Assembly (NCBI GenBank): GCA_964627255.1
Contig: CAZVIN010000042.1
Location: forward strand, 1-64,000
Length of the DNA: 64,000 nucleotides
Direction of reading: 5' to 3'
DNA from: CALLJL01 sp964627255
Lineage (GTDB): Bacteria; Acidobacteriota; Aminicenantia; Aminicenantales; CALLJL01
The position numbers were made by a program, and so were the translations under genes. A model generated the notes under the pieces. That model did no database searches, was not told the DNA's origin, and saw only the letters and a list, made by a program, of their open reading frames with translations. Of this stretch, positions 25,912 through 34,292 are shown piece by piece (position 1 is the first letter of the stretch; every line of letters starts with the position of its first letter).

Positions 25912-26476
25912 TACCTAAATCTCCTTTGATCAGAGTCAGAGCCTCGGCTCTGGTGGCTGGGTTGTTCCGAAAAGAGCCCCGCACGGCCGAAGTCACCGTT
26001 ATCGAGCGCGGTTTCTTAACGCCTCGCATCGACATGCACATATGCTCGGCTTCAATCACTACCATCACTCCTAAGGGTTTGAGCTGTTCGTTAATCAGGT
26101 CGGCGATTTGTTTGGTCAGCCGTTCTTGAACCTGAAGGCGCCGCGACAAAACGTCCACGACGCGGGCGATCTTGCTTAGGCCGACAATTCTTCCTTCCTT
26201 GGGGATGTAAGCAATGTGAGCTTGGCCCGCAAACGGCAGGAGGTGATGCTCACACATCGAATAAAGTGGAATATTCTTGATCAAGACCATCTCGTCATGA
26301 CGCTCTTCCTGGATGACTTCTAAATGTTCCTTAGGGTCCTGAGTTAATCCTCCAAGGATTTCGGCAAACATTCGAGCCACTCGCTGCGGCGTTTGTTTGA
26401 GTCCAGGACGCGATGGGTCCTCGCCCACACCTTTTAGAATAAGTTTTACTCCTTCTTCTATTTTCTTCAGGTTCAT
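25895..26476 (-). CDS. folE: GTP cyclohydrolase I
   Basis: Converts GTP to 7,8-dihydroneopterin triphosphate, the first step of folate synthesis and also of queuosine synthesis. 193 residues, normal length. The zinc ligands are visible as Cys75 and His78 in SMCEHHLLPF and Cys147 in EAEHMCMSMRGV. The substrate region GLSKIARVVDVLSRRLQVQERL is intact. Placed between larC and metG; queA, a later queuosine gene, is found about 9 kb away in this window. Confidence 0.96.
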   Translation of the reverse strand: MNLKKIEEGVKLILKGVGEDPSRPGLKQTPQRVARMFAEILGGLTQDPKEHLEVIQEERHDEMVLIKNIPLYSMCEHHLLPFAGQAHIAYIPKEGRIVGLSKIARVVDVLSRRLQVQERLTKQIADLINEQLKPLGVMVVIEAEHMCMSMRGVKKPRSITVTSAVRGSFRNNPATRAEALTLIKGDLGSGQER

Positions 26477-26520
26477 GGCCAGTTCGTCCTCATTTCTGGT
26501 TTTAACCCGCCAGGATTAGG

Positions 26521-27702
26521 TTAAGATTCCGGATGCCTTTTCTTCCAGGACTCGAGAGCTTGGCTCTGAAGGAGGCGCAGAGGAAAGTGCTTTTTCTTGG
26601 CAATCCTTTGGCAAGCTTCAAATTCAGGTTGAGCCTGGATTATCTTCCCTTCGAAATAAGAAATTTTAATCGGTATCTCTTCGCCCGCTACTTGAACTTT
26701 TTCGATTTTTCGCTCCAAGACGCGTCTTTCAACCGGCTGATAACGAACACCAATCGTGCTTGTCTCCCGGAACAAAACCTCGATAATTTTATCTATTTTA
26801 TCAGCTGGCGCTAAGGCGGTCAATTGAACCGCCAGTCGACCCTTCTTCATCACGACCGGAGTCTGAAAAATGTCCAGCGCGCCGGAGTTAAGCACCTGTT
26901 CACAGGCATAGGCAAGAACCTGAGGCGCAGCGTCATCGATATTGGCGCGAATTTCATAAACCGGGACCGAACTCTTAGCGACAGTTTCTTCGCCCCAAAA
27001 GACTCGCAGGACGTTGGGAAACCCTGGGAAATCACGGCCCCCAGCTCCATAACCCACCATGTTAACCTTGACTTCGGGGAAGCTAAGGAAAGAATCAGCT
27101 ACCTGGGCGATGATGGCTGCTCCCGTGGGGGTGGTTAACTCCGCCTCCACCCCGGCCGAGTAAACAGGAATATTTTTTAACAGCTCAGCGACAGCGGGCG
27201 GGGGAACAGGTAGCAAGCCATGGGATGTTTTCACCCAGCCCGAGCCGAGGTTAATGGGCGAGCAGGTGATTCGGGAAACCCCCATTTTCTCCAGCAACCA
27301 GCAGGAGCCGATGATATCTACCAGAGCGTCATTAGCTCCGGCTTCGTGGAGATGAACTTTGTCCATGGGCTGACCGTGGACTTTTGCTTCGGCCGCAAAC
27401 AGGGTCTGAAAAATCTTGAGGGATTTTTCCTTCACCCAGGGTGAAAAAGGGCAACTTTTAATTATAACTTCTATCTCGCGCCATTTTCTTGACTTTATTT
27501 TTTCTTCCTTGGGCAGGACAACCTCCACCCTTTTTGCCCGGAGTGAGGCCCGGTGGACATCGTTGACCTTGACTTTAACTCCTAAGTTTAAACTCTGGAC
27601 GGCGTTTCTGAATTCGGCAGGGTTAAGGCCGAGGTCTAAAAGAGAGGCTAAGATCATATCGCCACTCAACCCCGCAGTCGGCTGAAAATGGATGATGCTC
27701 AT
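26521..27702 (-). CDS. larC: Nickel-pincer cofactor biosynthesis protein LarC
   Basis: CTP-dependent nickel insertase that completes the nickel-pincer nucleotide used by lactate racemase and related LarA enzymes. 393 residues in one uninterrupted frame, from MSIIHFQPTAGLSGDMILAS through HLHEAGANDALVDIIGSCW and PINLGSGWVKTSHGLLPVPPP to a C-terminal ferredoxin-like part (EIRANIDDAAPQVLAYACE). In Lactobacillus plantarum this protein is made through a programmed frameshift; here none is needed. No larA, larB or larE is in the window. Start context weak, but the conserved N terminus supports it. Confidence 0.93.
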   Translation of the reverse strand: MSIIHFQPTAGLSGDMILASLLDLGLNPAEFRNAVQSLNLGVKVKVNDVHRASLRAKRVEVVLPKEEKIKSRKWREIEVIIKSCPFSPWVKEKSLKIFQTLFAAEAKVHGQPMDKVHLHEAGANDALVDIIGSCWLLEKMGVSRITCSPINLGSGWVKTSHGLLPVPPPAVAELLKNIPVYSAGVEAELTTPTGAAIIAQVADSFLSFPEVKVNMVGYGAGGRDFPGFPNVLRVFWGEETVAKSSVPVYEIRANIDDAAPQVLAYACEQVLNSGALDIFQTPVVMKKGRLAVQLTALAPADKIDKIIEVLFRETSTIGVRYQPVERRVLERKIEKVQVAGEEIPIKISYFEGKIIQAQPEFEACQRIAKKKHFPLRLLQSQALESWKKRHPES

Positions 27703-27722
27703 TGCTTCCCTCTTAAATTTAT

Positions 27723-28493
27723 CTATTCTCTCTGCGGGGCGGATGCTCTTATTAACTCATCCAGCCGCGGCATTATTTCTCCAGCTTTACCCGACAAAGA
27801 GAAATCGGCATAAGGGGTCAGAGGGGTTGGCTCAAGGTTTATCTCGACCAGGGTCGCTCCCCGTTCGGAAGCGACCAATGGCAGCGAGGCCGCGGGCTGA
27901 ACCACCGCCGAGGTGCCGATAAACAACATGACTTCCGAGTGACGGCTAACTTCAAAGGCGGCTTCCACGACCTCGGCAGGCAGAGCTTCGCCAAACCAGA
28001 CCACGTGGGGGCGGAGAAGGGAACCACATTCAGGACAGACCGGGGGAATTTTAGACAAGGGAACCTCTCTGTTTTCCATAATAGTGCCTTCTTTTAAGCA
28101 TCTCACCTTCCAGATATTGCCATGGAGCTCAAGGAGCTTGGTGGAGCCGGCCAATTCGTGGAGTCCGTCGACATTTTGGGTAATCAGGGTAAAGGAAGGA
28201 AATTCCTTTTCCCATTTTGCTAAAATATAGTGGGCCGGGTTAGGCCTAACAGCCTGAATTTTTTGGCGCCGCCAGTCATACCATTCCCAGACAAGCTGAG
28301 GGTTACGAGCAAAAGCCTCGGGTGTGGCCAGTTCTTCGGCTCGGAATTGGCGCCAGAGCCCGTCAGCGCCCCGAAATGTGGGCACGCCGGATTCAGCCGA
28401 AATTCCCGCTCCTGTAAGGATGGCCAGAGAAGGCCGGCTCTGAAGCAGTTGGGCCACTTCTTTTAATTTGGCTTCGTCCATAATCTGAGCCAC
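27723..28493 (-). CDS. cobB: NAD-dependent protein deacylase, sirtuin class III (CobB/SIRT5-like)
   Basis: Removes acyl groups from lysines using NAD. 256 residues with ILTGAGISAESGVPTFRG, the NAD-ribose motif TQNVDGLHELAG, catalytic His in LELHGN and the PHVVWFGEALP segment. Tyr72 and Arg75 in WYDWRRQ are the YxxR pair that reads succinyl or malonyl groups in class III enzymes, so desuccinylation is likely. The zinc region shows Cys in VRCLKEG and CPEC; the usual partner of the first Cys is absent, as also seems the case in E. coli-type CobB. The start may be the GTG at 28493 or the ATG at 28481. First gene of the cobB-larC-folE-metG run. Confidence 0.92.
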   Translation of the reverse strand: MAQIMDEAKLKEVAQLLQSRPSLAILTGAGISAESGVPTFRGADGLWRQFRAEELATPEAFARNPQLVWEWYDWRRQKIQAVRPNPAHYILAKWEKEFPSFTLITQNVDGLHELAGSTKLLELHGNIWKVRCLKEGTIMENREVPLSKIPPVCPECGSLLRPHVVWFGEALPAEVVEAAFEVSRHSEVMLFIGTSAVVQPAASLPLVASERGATLVEINLEPTPLTPYADFSLSGKAGEIMPRLDELIRASAPQRE

Positions 28494-28522
28494 CAGTTAA
28501 GGTTTATTTTTTCTTGCCCTTT

Positions 28523-28551
28523 AGAATACCTTTTTAGCCCCTAAAAATCAA
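28523..28551 (-). promoter_or_regulatory. Promoter of the cobB-larC-folE-metG run
   Basis: Minus-strand TTGATT (28546-28551) and TATTCT (28523-28528) with a 17-base spacer. The predicted start near 28516 is upstream of both candidate cobB start codons. It lies back to back with the promoter of the MTA phosphorylase gene. Confidence 0.5.
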
Positions 28552-28601
28552 AGGATTAGCCAATCCCGAGCTACTTTTTGGGGTCAGGTTCTGGCAAGCC
28601 C

Positions 28602-28631
28602 TTGACACCCTTGCCGTTAAAATAATATACA
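28602..28631 (+). promoter_or_regulatory. Promoter of the MTA phosphorylase gene
   Basis: A perfect -35 TTGACA (28602-28607) followed after 18 bases by TATACA (28626-28631). The gene starts at 28665 behind CGAGGAGG. Confidence 0.6.
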
Positions 28632-28664
28632 ATCATTTCATCTTATTAGCCCGAGGAGGAGAAA

Positions 28665-29567
28665 ATGGCCTGGCCGGCGAAACCACTTTTCCGAGCCGAA
28701 ATCGGCATACTCGGCGGAACCGGACTTTACGCCATGGAGGGAATAAGTGAATTAGAAACCATAAAGCTCGAGACTCCTTTCGGCGACCCCTCTGATATCT
28801 TTATGATTGGCACCTTAGAGGGAAAAAGGGTCGCCTTTTTGAGCCGTCATGGCCAGGGGCACCGTTATCTTCCTTCTAATATAAATTACCGGGCTAATAT
28901 TTATGGGTTTAAATTACTCGGAGTTTCACGTCTTATTGCGGTTAATAGCTGCGGTTCCTTGAAAGAGGAAATTAAGCCTCGCGACCTGGTTCTTTCTGAC
29001 CAGTTTTTTGACCGGACACGCCGTCAGTCAACTTTTTTTGGCGAGGGCTTAGCAGCCCACATAAGCTTTGCCCAGCCCGTCTGCCCAGAGTTGCTGGAAG
29101 CTCTTTTTAAGGCCGGCCAGGCTCTATCTTTGCCTGTGCACCAGGGAGGTGCCTATCTTTGCATCGAAGGCCCGGCTTTTTCCACCAAAGCTGAATCGCG
29201 GGTTTATCGCCAGTGGGGATGCGACGTAATTGGGATGACAGCGGCTACGGAAGCCAAGCTGGCTCGGGAAGCCGAAATCTGCTATGCCACCATCAACTTA
29301 GTCACGGATTATGACGTCTGGCATGAAGAAGAAGAGTCGGTTTCGGTTGAGCTCATCCTGGAGAACCTGCGCCTTAATATTGCGAATGCTAAGTCTTTAA
29401 TCCGGAAAACCTTAATTCTTCTTCCTCCGGAGAGAAGCGGCCAGTGTCCCTGTGCTCACGCTCTGGCTAACACCATCGTTACCCAACCTGAACTCGTTCC
29501 CCGGGAATGGAAAGAAAAATTAAGCTTGATTATCGGGAAATACATTCCCTTAGATGAAAAATCATAG
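28665..29567 (+). CDS. S-methyl-5'-thioadenosine phosphorylase (or closely related purine nucleoside phosphorylase)
   Basis: Phosphorolysis of MTA to adenine and methylthioribose 1-phosphate in methionine salvage. 300 residues; phosphate site ILGGTGLYAM, LSRHGQGHRYLPSNINYRANI, the VNSCGSLKEEIKPRDLVL strand, and the purine-site loop EGPAFSTKAESRVYRQWGCDVIGMT, which with the preceding Met-rich region is typical of MTAP. It has a strong promoter and ribosome-binding site. A PfkB kinase gene follows 18 bases later and is probably co-transcribed. Confidence 0.92.
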   Translation: MAWPAKPLFRAEIGILGGTGLYAMEGISELETIKLETPFGDPSDIFMIGTLEGKRVAFLSRHGQGHRYLPSNINYRANIYGFKLLGVSRLIAVNSCGSLKEEIKPRDLVLSDQFFDRTRRQSTFFGEGLAAHISFAQPVCPELLEALFKAGQALSLPVHQGGAYLCIEGPAFSTKAESRVYRQWGCDVIGMTAATEAKLAREAEICYATINLVTDYDVWHEEEESVSVELILENLRLNIANAKSLIRKTLILLPPERSGQCPCAHALANTIVTQPELVPREWKEKLSLIIGKYIPLDEKS

Positions 29568-29585
29568 CCGTACCGAAAAAATTTT

Positions 29586-30485
29586 ATGAGCTTACTTATT
29601 GTTGGTTCCATTGCTTTTGATACGGTCGAAACTCCCTATGAGCGCCGGGAAAGGATTGTTGGTGGTTCCGGGACCTATTGTGCTCTGGCTGCGAGCTTTT
29701 TCACCCGTCCCATGCTCAGTGGCGTTGTCGGGGAGGATTTTCCGAGGGAGATTATTGCCTTTTTCCAGAACCGGGGCATCAAAACAGAAGGCATCTTAAT
29801 CCGGCCTGGGAAGACCTTTTTTTGGGAAGGTAAGTATGGTTATGACCCTAACCAGCGAGAAACATTACGCACTGAACTCAACGTGATGGCTGGATTCATT
29901 CCCTTGCTTCCTGAGAGTTATCAACAAGCAGCTATTGTTTATCTGGCCACTATCGACCCTGATTGGCATGAGGCCATCCTGAGTCAGGTGAAGAGACCGA
30001 AAATAGTGGCCATGGACACCATTCAATTCTGGATCACCCATAAGATAGAATCCTTGTGGCACTCTTTAAAGAGAGTAAATATTTTCTTTGCCAACGACGA
30101 AGAAATTCGGTTGCTAACCAGGGAAGTTAACCTCGTTAGAGCGGGGAAAAAAGTCCTCGAGGCTGGACCGTCCTTAGTAATCGTTAAAAAAGGTGAACAC
30201 GGCGCGCTTGTCTTCAGCCGTGATTTTATCTTTGGGACCTTAGCCCATCCCTGTGAGGAAGTGGTTGACCCCACCGGCGCTGGCGACAGCTTTGCCGGCG
30301 GCTTCTTGGGGTATCTTGACCGAGCCAAAAAGATTAGCCCGCGCACGATAAAAAAGGCCATCGTGGCTGGTTCGGCTGTGGCTTCCTTTGTGATCGAAGA
30401 TTTTGGAATTGACCGACTGAGGCGGTTAAAGCCCGAAGAAATTCAGCAGCGGATGGGGTTTTTCCGTCATCTGGTTTCCTTTTAA
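29586..30485 (+). CDS. PfkB-family carbohydrate or nucleoside kinase
   Basis: ATP-dependent kinase of the ribokinase fold. 299 residues with the first signature around GGSGTYCALAASFFTRP and the second DPTGAGDSFAGGFLGYLD, containing the anion hole and catalytic Asp. Substrate not determined from sequence. The position right behind the MTA phosphorylase suggests a role in methylthioribose or nucleoside salvage. No clear ribosome-binding site precedes the ATG, so translation may depend on the upstream gene. Confidence 0.85.
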   Translation: MSLLIVGSIAFDTVETPYERRERIVGGSGTYCALAASFFTRPMLSGVVGEDFPREIIAFFQNRGIKTEGILIRPGKTFFWEGKYGYDPNQRETLRTELNVMAGFIPLLPESYQQAAIVYLATIDPDWHEAILSQVKRPKIVAMDTIQFWITHKIESLWHSLKRVNIFFANDEEIRLLTREVNLVRAGKKVLEAGPSLVIVKKGEHGALVFSRDFIFGTLAHPCEEVVDPTGAGDSFAGGFLGYLDRAKKISPRTIKKAIVAGSAVASFVIEDFGIDRLRRLKPEEIQQRMGFFRHLVSF

Positions 30486-30497
30486 CTAAATTATATG

Positions 30498-30546
30498 GGA
30501 AAATGAATTTTCCGGATTCAGAGACTATAAGCCTCTGGTTTTGTTT
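30498..30546 (+). terminator. Possible terminator region after the PfkB kinase
   Basis: Two small hairpins: GGAAAA/TTTTCC with a TGAA loop (30498-30513), then CAGAG/CTCTG (30519-30537) followed by GGTTTTGTTT. Stems are short, so termination would be weak. Confidence 0.35.
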
Positions 30547-30587
30547 CGATTTATCCCTCGGTTGTTTCAAAAAAAGGAGGGAATTAA

Positions 30588-30620
30588 ATGCCTAGCAAAG
30601 GCTTTTTCAGAGTGGAATGA
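30588..30620 (+). CDS. Candidate leader peptide upstream of tryptophanase (10 residues)
   Basis: ATG preceded by AAAAAAAGGAGGG, one of the strongest ribosome-binding sites in the window, encoding MPSKGFFRVE and stop. A second short frame (30617-30694, 25 residues) starts in an ATGA overlap with this stop. The position, about 160 bases before tnaA, matches that of TnaC-type leaders. However, neither frame contains a tryptophan codon, so a classical TnaC mechanism is not supported. It could be a leader, a chance signal, or the remnant of a small gene. Confidence 0.35.
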   Translation: MPSKGFFRVE

Positions 30621-30779
30621 ATGCTCCCATCGAGGCGATAGACGGGGAAAAGTCAAAGAGACAAATGACCAACGCCGACGAGGTTGAAACTTAAGGGAAG
30701 GGTGGCGTTAATGACAAGTAGCTGTTTAGGAGATTGAAGGCCAAAGAGTTGGAATCAGGTCAAAAGAAAGGAGGAAATA

Positions 30780-32159
30780 ATGAAAGCGAAAGGTTCACCT
30801 TTCGAACCCTACCGAATAAAAATGGTGGAACCCATCGGGAAAACTACTAAGCGCGAAAGACAGGAAATTTTAAAACAAGCGGGATATAACATTTTTGCCA
30901 TCCCCGCAGAAAAGGTAGCGATTGATTTATTAACAGATTCAGGAACCGGCGCCATGAGCGATGCTCAATGGGCGGCCATCATGCGGGGTGATGAATCCTA
31001 TGCGGGAGCCCGAAGCTTTTATCGTTTGGAAGGGGCAGTGAGGCGAATCTTCGGGTTCCGTCATGTCATTCCTACCCACCAGGGAAGAGCGGCAGAAAGG
31101 ATTCTTTTTGAGGCCTTGGTAAAGAAGGGCGATTATGTGCCCAATAACATTCATTTCGATACTACCATGGCCAATATTCTGGTCCGTGGGGCTCATCCGG
31201 TGAATTTAGTTGTTGACGAAGCTTATGACCCTAGGGCGGAAATAACCTTCAAAGGAAATATGGCGCCGCAAAAATTAGAGGCATTCTTGCAACGCCACAG
31301 GAGAAGAGTGCCGTTGGTTATGCTCACTGTTACCAATAATTCGGGAGGTGGTCAACCTGTTTCCTTGGCCAATATCGGGTCGATAAGTTCAATTTGCCGT
31401 CGCTTTCAGGTGCCGCTATTTTTTGATGCCTGCCGCTTTGCTGAGAATGCCTTTTTCATCAAAGAGAGAGAAACGGGCTATCAGAGAAAATCGATTCTCC
31501 AAATAGCCAAGGAAATGTTTTCTCTGGCGAACGGTGCTCTGGTCAGTGCCAAGAAAGACGGCTTAGCTAACATCGGCGGTTTTATCACCCTTAATGACGA
31601 TGGCCTAGCGGCCCGCCTCAAGCACATCTTAATCATCGGCGAGGGCTTTCCCACTTATGGGGGCTTGGCTGGTCGAGACCTTGAGGCCATTGCCCGGGGG
31701 CTGGAAGAGGTTCTTGATGAGTCTTATCTTCGTCATCGGATCGAGCAAGTCCGTTACTTAGGAAGTCTTCTGGAGGCGGCTGGGATTCCTATTTTTAAGC
31801 CGATAGGCGGACATGCAGTTTATCTGCTGGCTGATGAATTTTTACCTCACCTCCCGAGAGAGCAATATCCCGCTTGGGCTTTAACGGTGGCGCTTTACGA
31901 GGCGGCCGGGATTCGCGCGGTCGAGGTGGGGGGAGTGATGTTTGCTCGCAAGAAAGGCCGGGAAGAAAAAGAAGTTTTTCCGCGGTTAGAAATGGTTCGG
32001 CTGGCCATTCCGCGGCGAGTTTATACTGCTTCTCACTTAGAGTATGTGGCTGAAGCTATTATTAATTTATATAAAAAAAGAGAGTGTATTCGCGGTTTAA
32101 AAATAATGGAGGCTCAGGAACCACTGCGCCATTTTACAGCGCGTTTTGAACTCCTCTAA
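30780..32159 (+). CDS. tnaA: Tryptophanase (tryptophan indole-lyase)
   Basis: PLP enzyme splitting tryptophan to indole, pyruvate and ammonia; it allows amino-acid fermentation. 459 residues. PLP lysine Lys259 in SAKKDGLANIGG; PTHQGRAAE and FFDACRFAENAFFI are family hallmarks. Two specificity positions favour tryptophanase over tyrosine phenol-lyase: Asp127 in HFDTT (Thr in TPL) and Val383 in RAVEVGG (the TPL substrate-binding Arg position). The C-terminal RLAIPRRVYT and LRHFTARFELL are family ends. Ribosome-binding site AAAGGAGG before the ATG. No tryptophan permease is next to it. Confidence 0.9.
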   Translation: MKAKGSPFEPYRIKMVEPIGKTTKRERQEILKQAGYNIFAIPAEKVAIDLLTDSGTGAMSDAQWAAIMRGDESYAGARSFYRLEGAVRRIFGFRHVIPTHQGRAAERILFEALVKKGDYVPNNIHFDTTMANILVRGAHPVNLVVDEAYDPRAEITFKGNMAPQKLEAFLQRHRRRVPLVMLTVTNNSGGGQPVSLANIGSISSICRRFQVPLFFDACRFAENAFFIKERETGYQRKSILQIAKEMFSLANGALVSAKKDGLANIGGFITLNDDGLAARLKHILIIGEGFPTYGGLAGRDLEAIARGLEEVLDESYLRHRIEQVRYLGSLLEAAGIPIFKPIGGHAVYLLADEFLPHLPREQYPAWALTVALYEAAGIRAVEVGGVMFARKKGREEKEVFPRLEMVRLAIPRRVYTASHLEYVAEAIINLYKKRECIRGLKIMEAQEPLRHFTARFELL

Positions 32160-32261
32160 AATTAGGTGAGCCGATTTCAGCCCTGAAAAAAGCCTAAGCA
32201 CTGCGGTAAGCTGGACCACCCTAAATTGGTCTTAATTGGGGGATGTGAATATATAAATCGC

Positions 32262-34241
32262 CTATTTGAGATATTTATTAAACCAAGCCAGGACGCGCTT
32301 CAGGCGGTCAACCTGGTAATCGAGCCGGCTTAAGCTGTGCGATTCTTGAGGGTAAATGATTAATTCGGTTTCAATCCCCAATCTTTTTAAACTTAAGTAC
32401 ATTTGTTCCGATTGAGGCAACGGGCAGCGATAATCAAATTGGCCACAGAGGAAAAGAGTGGGAGTTTTAACGTTTTTAATATCTTTGATGGGTGATAAGC
32501 GGCGGTAGAGGTCAAAGTTATCCCAGGGAAGACCGAGCTCTTCCTCCCACCAGAGATGGAGGTCGTCATTACCATAACAGCTAAAATAATCGCTGTCGCT
32601 GGCACCAGAGACTGCGACCCGAAAGCGGTTAGTGCGGGTTATGGCGTAATTGGTGAGAATGCCGCCATAGCTCCAGCCATAGATACCGACCCTAATCGGG
32701 TCGATATAACCTTGCTTTAGCACATACTCAACTCCGGCGAGAATATCCTTCAAATCTTTATTTCCCCAATCGGCCCAGATAGCCCGGCCAAAGGGCTCAC
32801 CGTAGCCGGAACTACCGCGAGGATTGGTGTAAAGAACCGTATAGCCTTCAGAAGCCAAGAGCTGAAATTCATAATTAAAAGAAGTGGAGTACTGGGAGTT
32901 AGGCCCGCCGTGGACTCTAACAATCAGGGGATATTTTTTGCCCGGCTCAAAATCAACTGGCTTCATTACCCAGCCTTCGATAACCTGTCCGTCGAAGCTG
33001 CGATAATGAATGTTTTCCGGAACGCTGAGCTTGAGCTGAGCCAGAAGGCCGTCGTTATGGGAAGTTAGTCTTTTTAAATTCTGACCATCTTCCTGGCAGA
33101 GGAATAGTTCTTCTGGAGTAAGGTTATCGGTCAAAGTAAAAGCGAGACGAGTCCCGTCAGGCGAAAGGCATAAGCTATCCACGACTTTTTCCCCGGAAAC
33201 GATTCTTTTCATATCTCCTGAGGCCAGGTCAAAGCGAACTAAATGTTGCGTGCCGCTATCTTCAAGGCAAAAGTAGATATGCTGGTTGTCGGGAGACCAA
33301 AGGATATCAGGGAGAACATTCCGGTCCAAGCTGGCGGTTAATTTGGATGGTGACCCACCATTGGCTGGAATAGACCAAAGAAAGGAAGTTCCATAGACGG
33401 GACTTGAGGTTTGAAGGAAAGCGATAAAGCGACCGCTGGCGGAAACAGCCGGGTTAACATCGGGATTAGGGTCAGTAGTCAACTGTCTGAGTTTGCCTGT
33501 AGCTATTTCCACGGCCCAGAGATCGCTATTTCTGTTAGCGTCGGGATTAACGGTTCGGTTGGAGCTGAAGATGATTTCTTGGCCATTGGGAGTGAAGCAG
33601 ATGTCTTCTTCGTCATAGGCTCCAGTCGTCAGCTTCTGAGGTGTTCCTCCTGACAGAGGGACCAGCCAGATGTGCTGTCGACGATTATCAAGATAGCCCT
33701 CGCCATCTCTTTTATGCTGAAGGCGGTTAACTACGATTACCTCTTCGTCTTTATCTTTATCTTTATCTTTATCTTTAGGGTCTTTAGCAATAAAAGCTAA
33801 CTTAGCGCTATCAGGTGACCAGATGAAGCTTTCGATATCGCTGTTGATGGCTGTCAAGGGATAAGGCTCTCCACCCTTAGTATTAAACAGCCAGATTTGA
33901 CTTTTTCCATCCCGGTTGGAAAGGAAGGCTAAATAACGGCCATCGGGCGACCAGCGCGGTTGGGTGTCGGACTTTTCGTGGAAGGTTAACCTGATAGGCT
34001 CACCTTCCTCAGTCGACACCATCCAGAGGTCGGAATTACGGCTATTTTTTTCTTTGTCTTTAACCGTCACCACATAGGCAATCCAGCGACCATCAGGAGA
34101 GAAAGAAGGTTGGCTGACCTCTTTAAAGCAATAAAAATCATCGATAGTTACCTTTCTCTTTTCAGCTGGCTGGCTTTCGGCTATCGAGAATGGCGAGAGA
34201 GTAATCAGAATAAACAGAAAAAAAGCAGTCTTCTTGAGCAA
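32262..34241 (-). CDS. Secreted prolyl oligopeptidase-family peptidase (S9) with N-terminal propeller
   Basis: Exported serine peptidase that degrades peptides, in line with an amino-acid-fermenting life. TTG at 34241 is preferred as the start because AAGGAGGG lies just before it; the reading then begins LLKKTAFFLFILITLSPFSIA, a signal peptide. An upstream in-frame ATG at 34292 lacks a ribosome-binding site and would bury the signal. PD40 propeller repeats (SPDGRWIAYV, SPDGRYLAFLSNRDG, SPDSAKLAFI) fill the N-terminal half. The C-terminal alpha/beta-hydrolase has Ser in GWSYGG, Asp in FDYRCPL and His in ESHSL. A (KD)n run is encoded by a hexanucleotide repeat at 33748-33777. Confidence 0.93.
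   Translation of the reverse strand: MLKKTAFFLFILITLSPFSIAESQPAEKRKVTIDDFYCFKEVSQPSFSPDGRWIAYVVTVKDKEKNSRNSDLWMVSTEEGEPIRLTFHEKSDTQPRWSPDGRYLAFLSNRDGKSQIWLFNTKGGEPYPLTAINSDIESFIWSPDSAKLAFIAKDPKDKDKDKDKDEEVIVVNRLQHKRDGEGYLDNRRQHIWLVPLSGGTPQKLTTGAYDEEDICFTPNGQEIIFSSNRTVNPDANRNSDLWAVEIATGKLRQLTTDPNPDVNPAVSASGRFIAFLQTSSPVYGTSFLWSIPANGGSPSKLTASLDRNVLPDILWSPDNQHIYFCLEDSGTQHLVRFDLASGDMKRIVSGEKVVDSLCLSPDGTRLAFTLTDNLTPEELFLCQEDGQNLKRLTSHNDGLLAQLKLSVPENIHYRSFDGQVIEGWVMKPVDFEPGKKYPLIVRVHGGPNSQYSTSFNYEFQLLASEGYTVLYTNPRGSSGYGEPFGRAIWADWGNKDLKDILAGVEYVLKQGYIDPIRVGIYGWSYGGILTNYAITRTNRFRVAVSGASDSDYFSCYGNDDLHLWWEEELGLPWDNFDLYRRLSPIKDIKNVKTPTLFLCGQFDYRCPLPQSEQMYLSLKRLGIETELIIYPQESHSLSRLDYQVDRLKRVLAWFNKYLK
33748..33777 (-). 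repeat. In-frame hexanucleotide repeat inside the S9 peptidase gene
   Basis: Four-plus tandem units of TTTATC (plus strand), read as alternating Lys-Asp on the minus strand. Being a multiple of three, length changes by slippage would lengthen or shorten an exposed charged loop between propeller blades without shifting frame. Confidence 0.85.
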
Positions 34242-34292
34242 TTTTCCCTCCTTTAATTTTTTGTTGGCTGGCCAAACTTTTTGCTGGCCCAT

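Noticed and set aside
30780..32159. Tyrosine phenol-lyase as an alternative for the tryptophanase gene
   Set aside because: Asp127 and Val383 at the two specificity positions match tryptophanase; TPL would have Thr and Arg.
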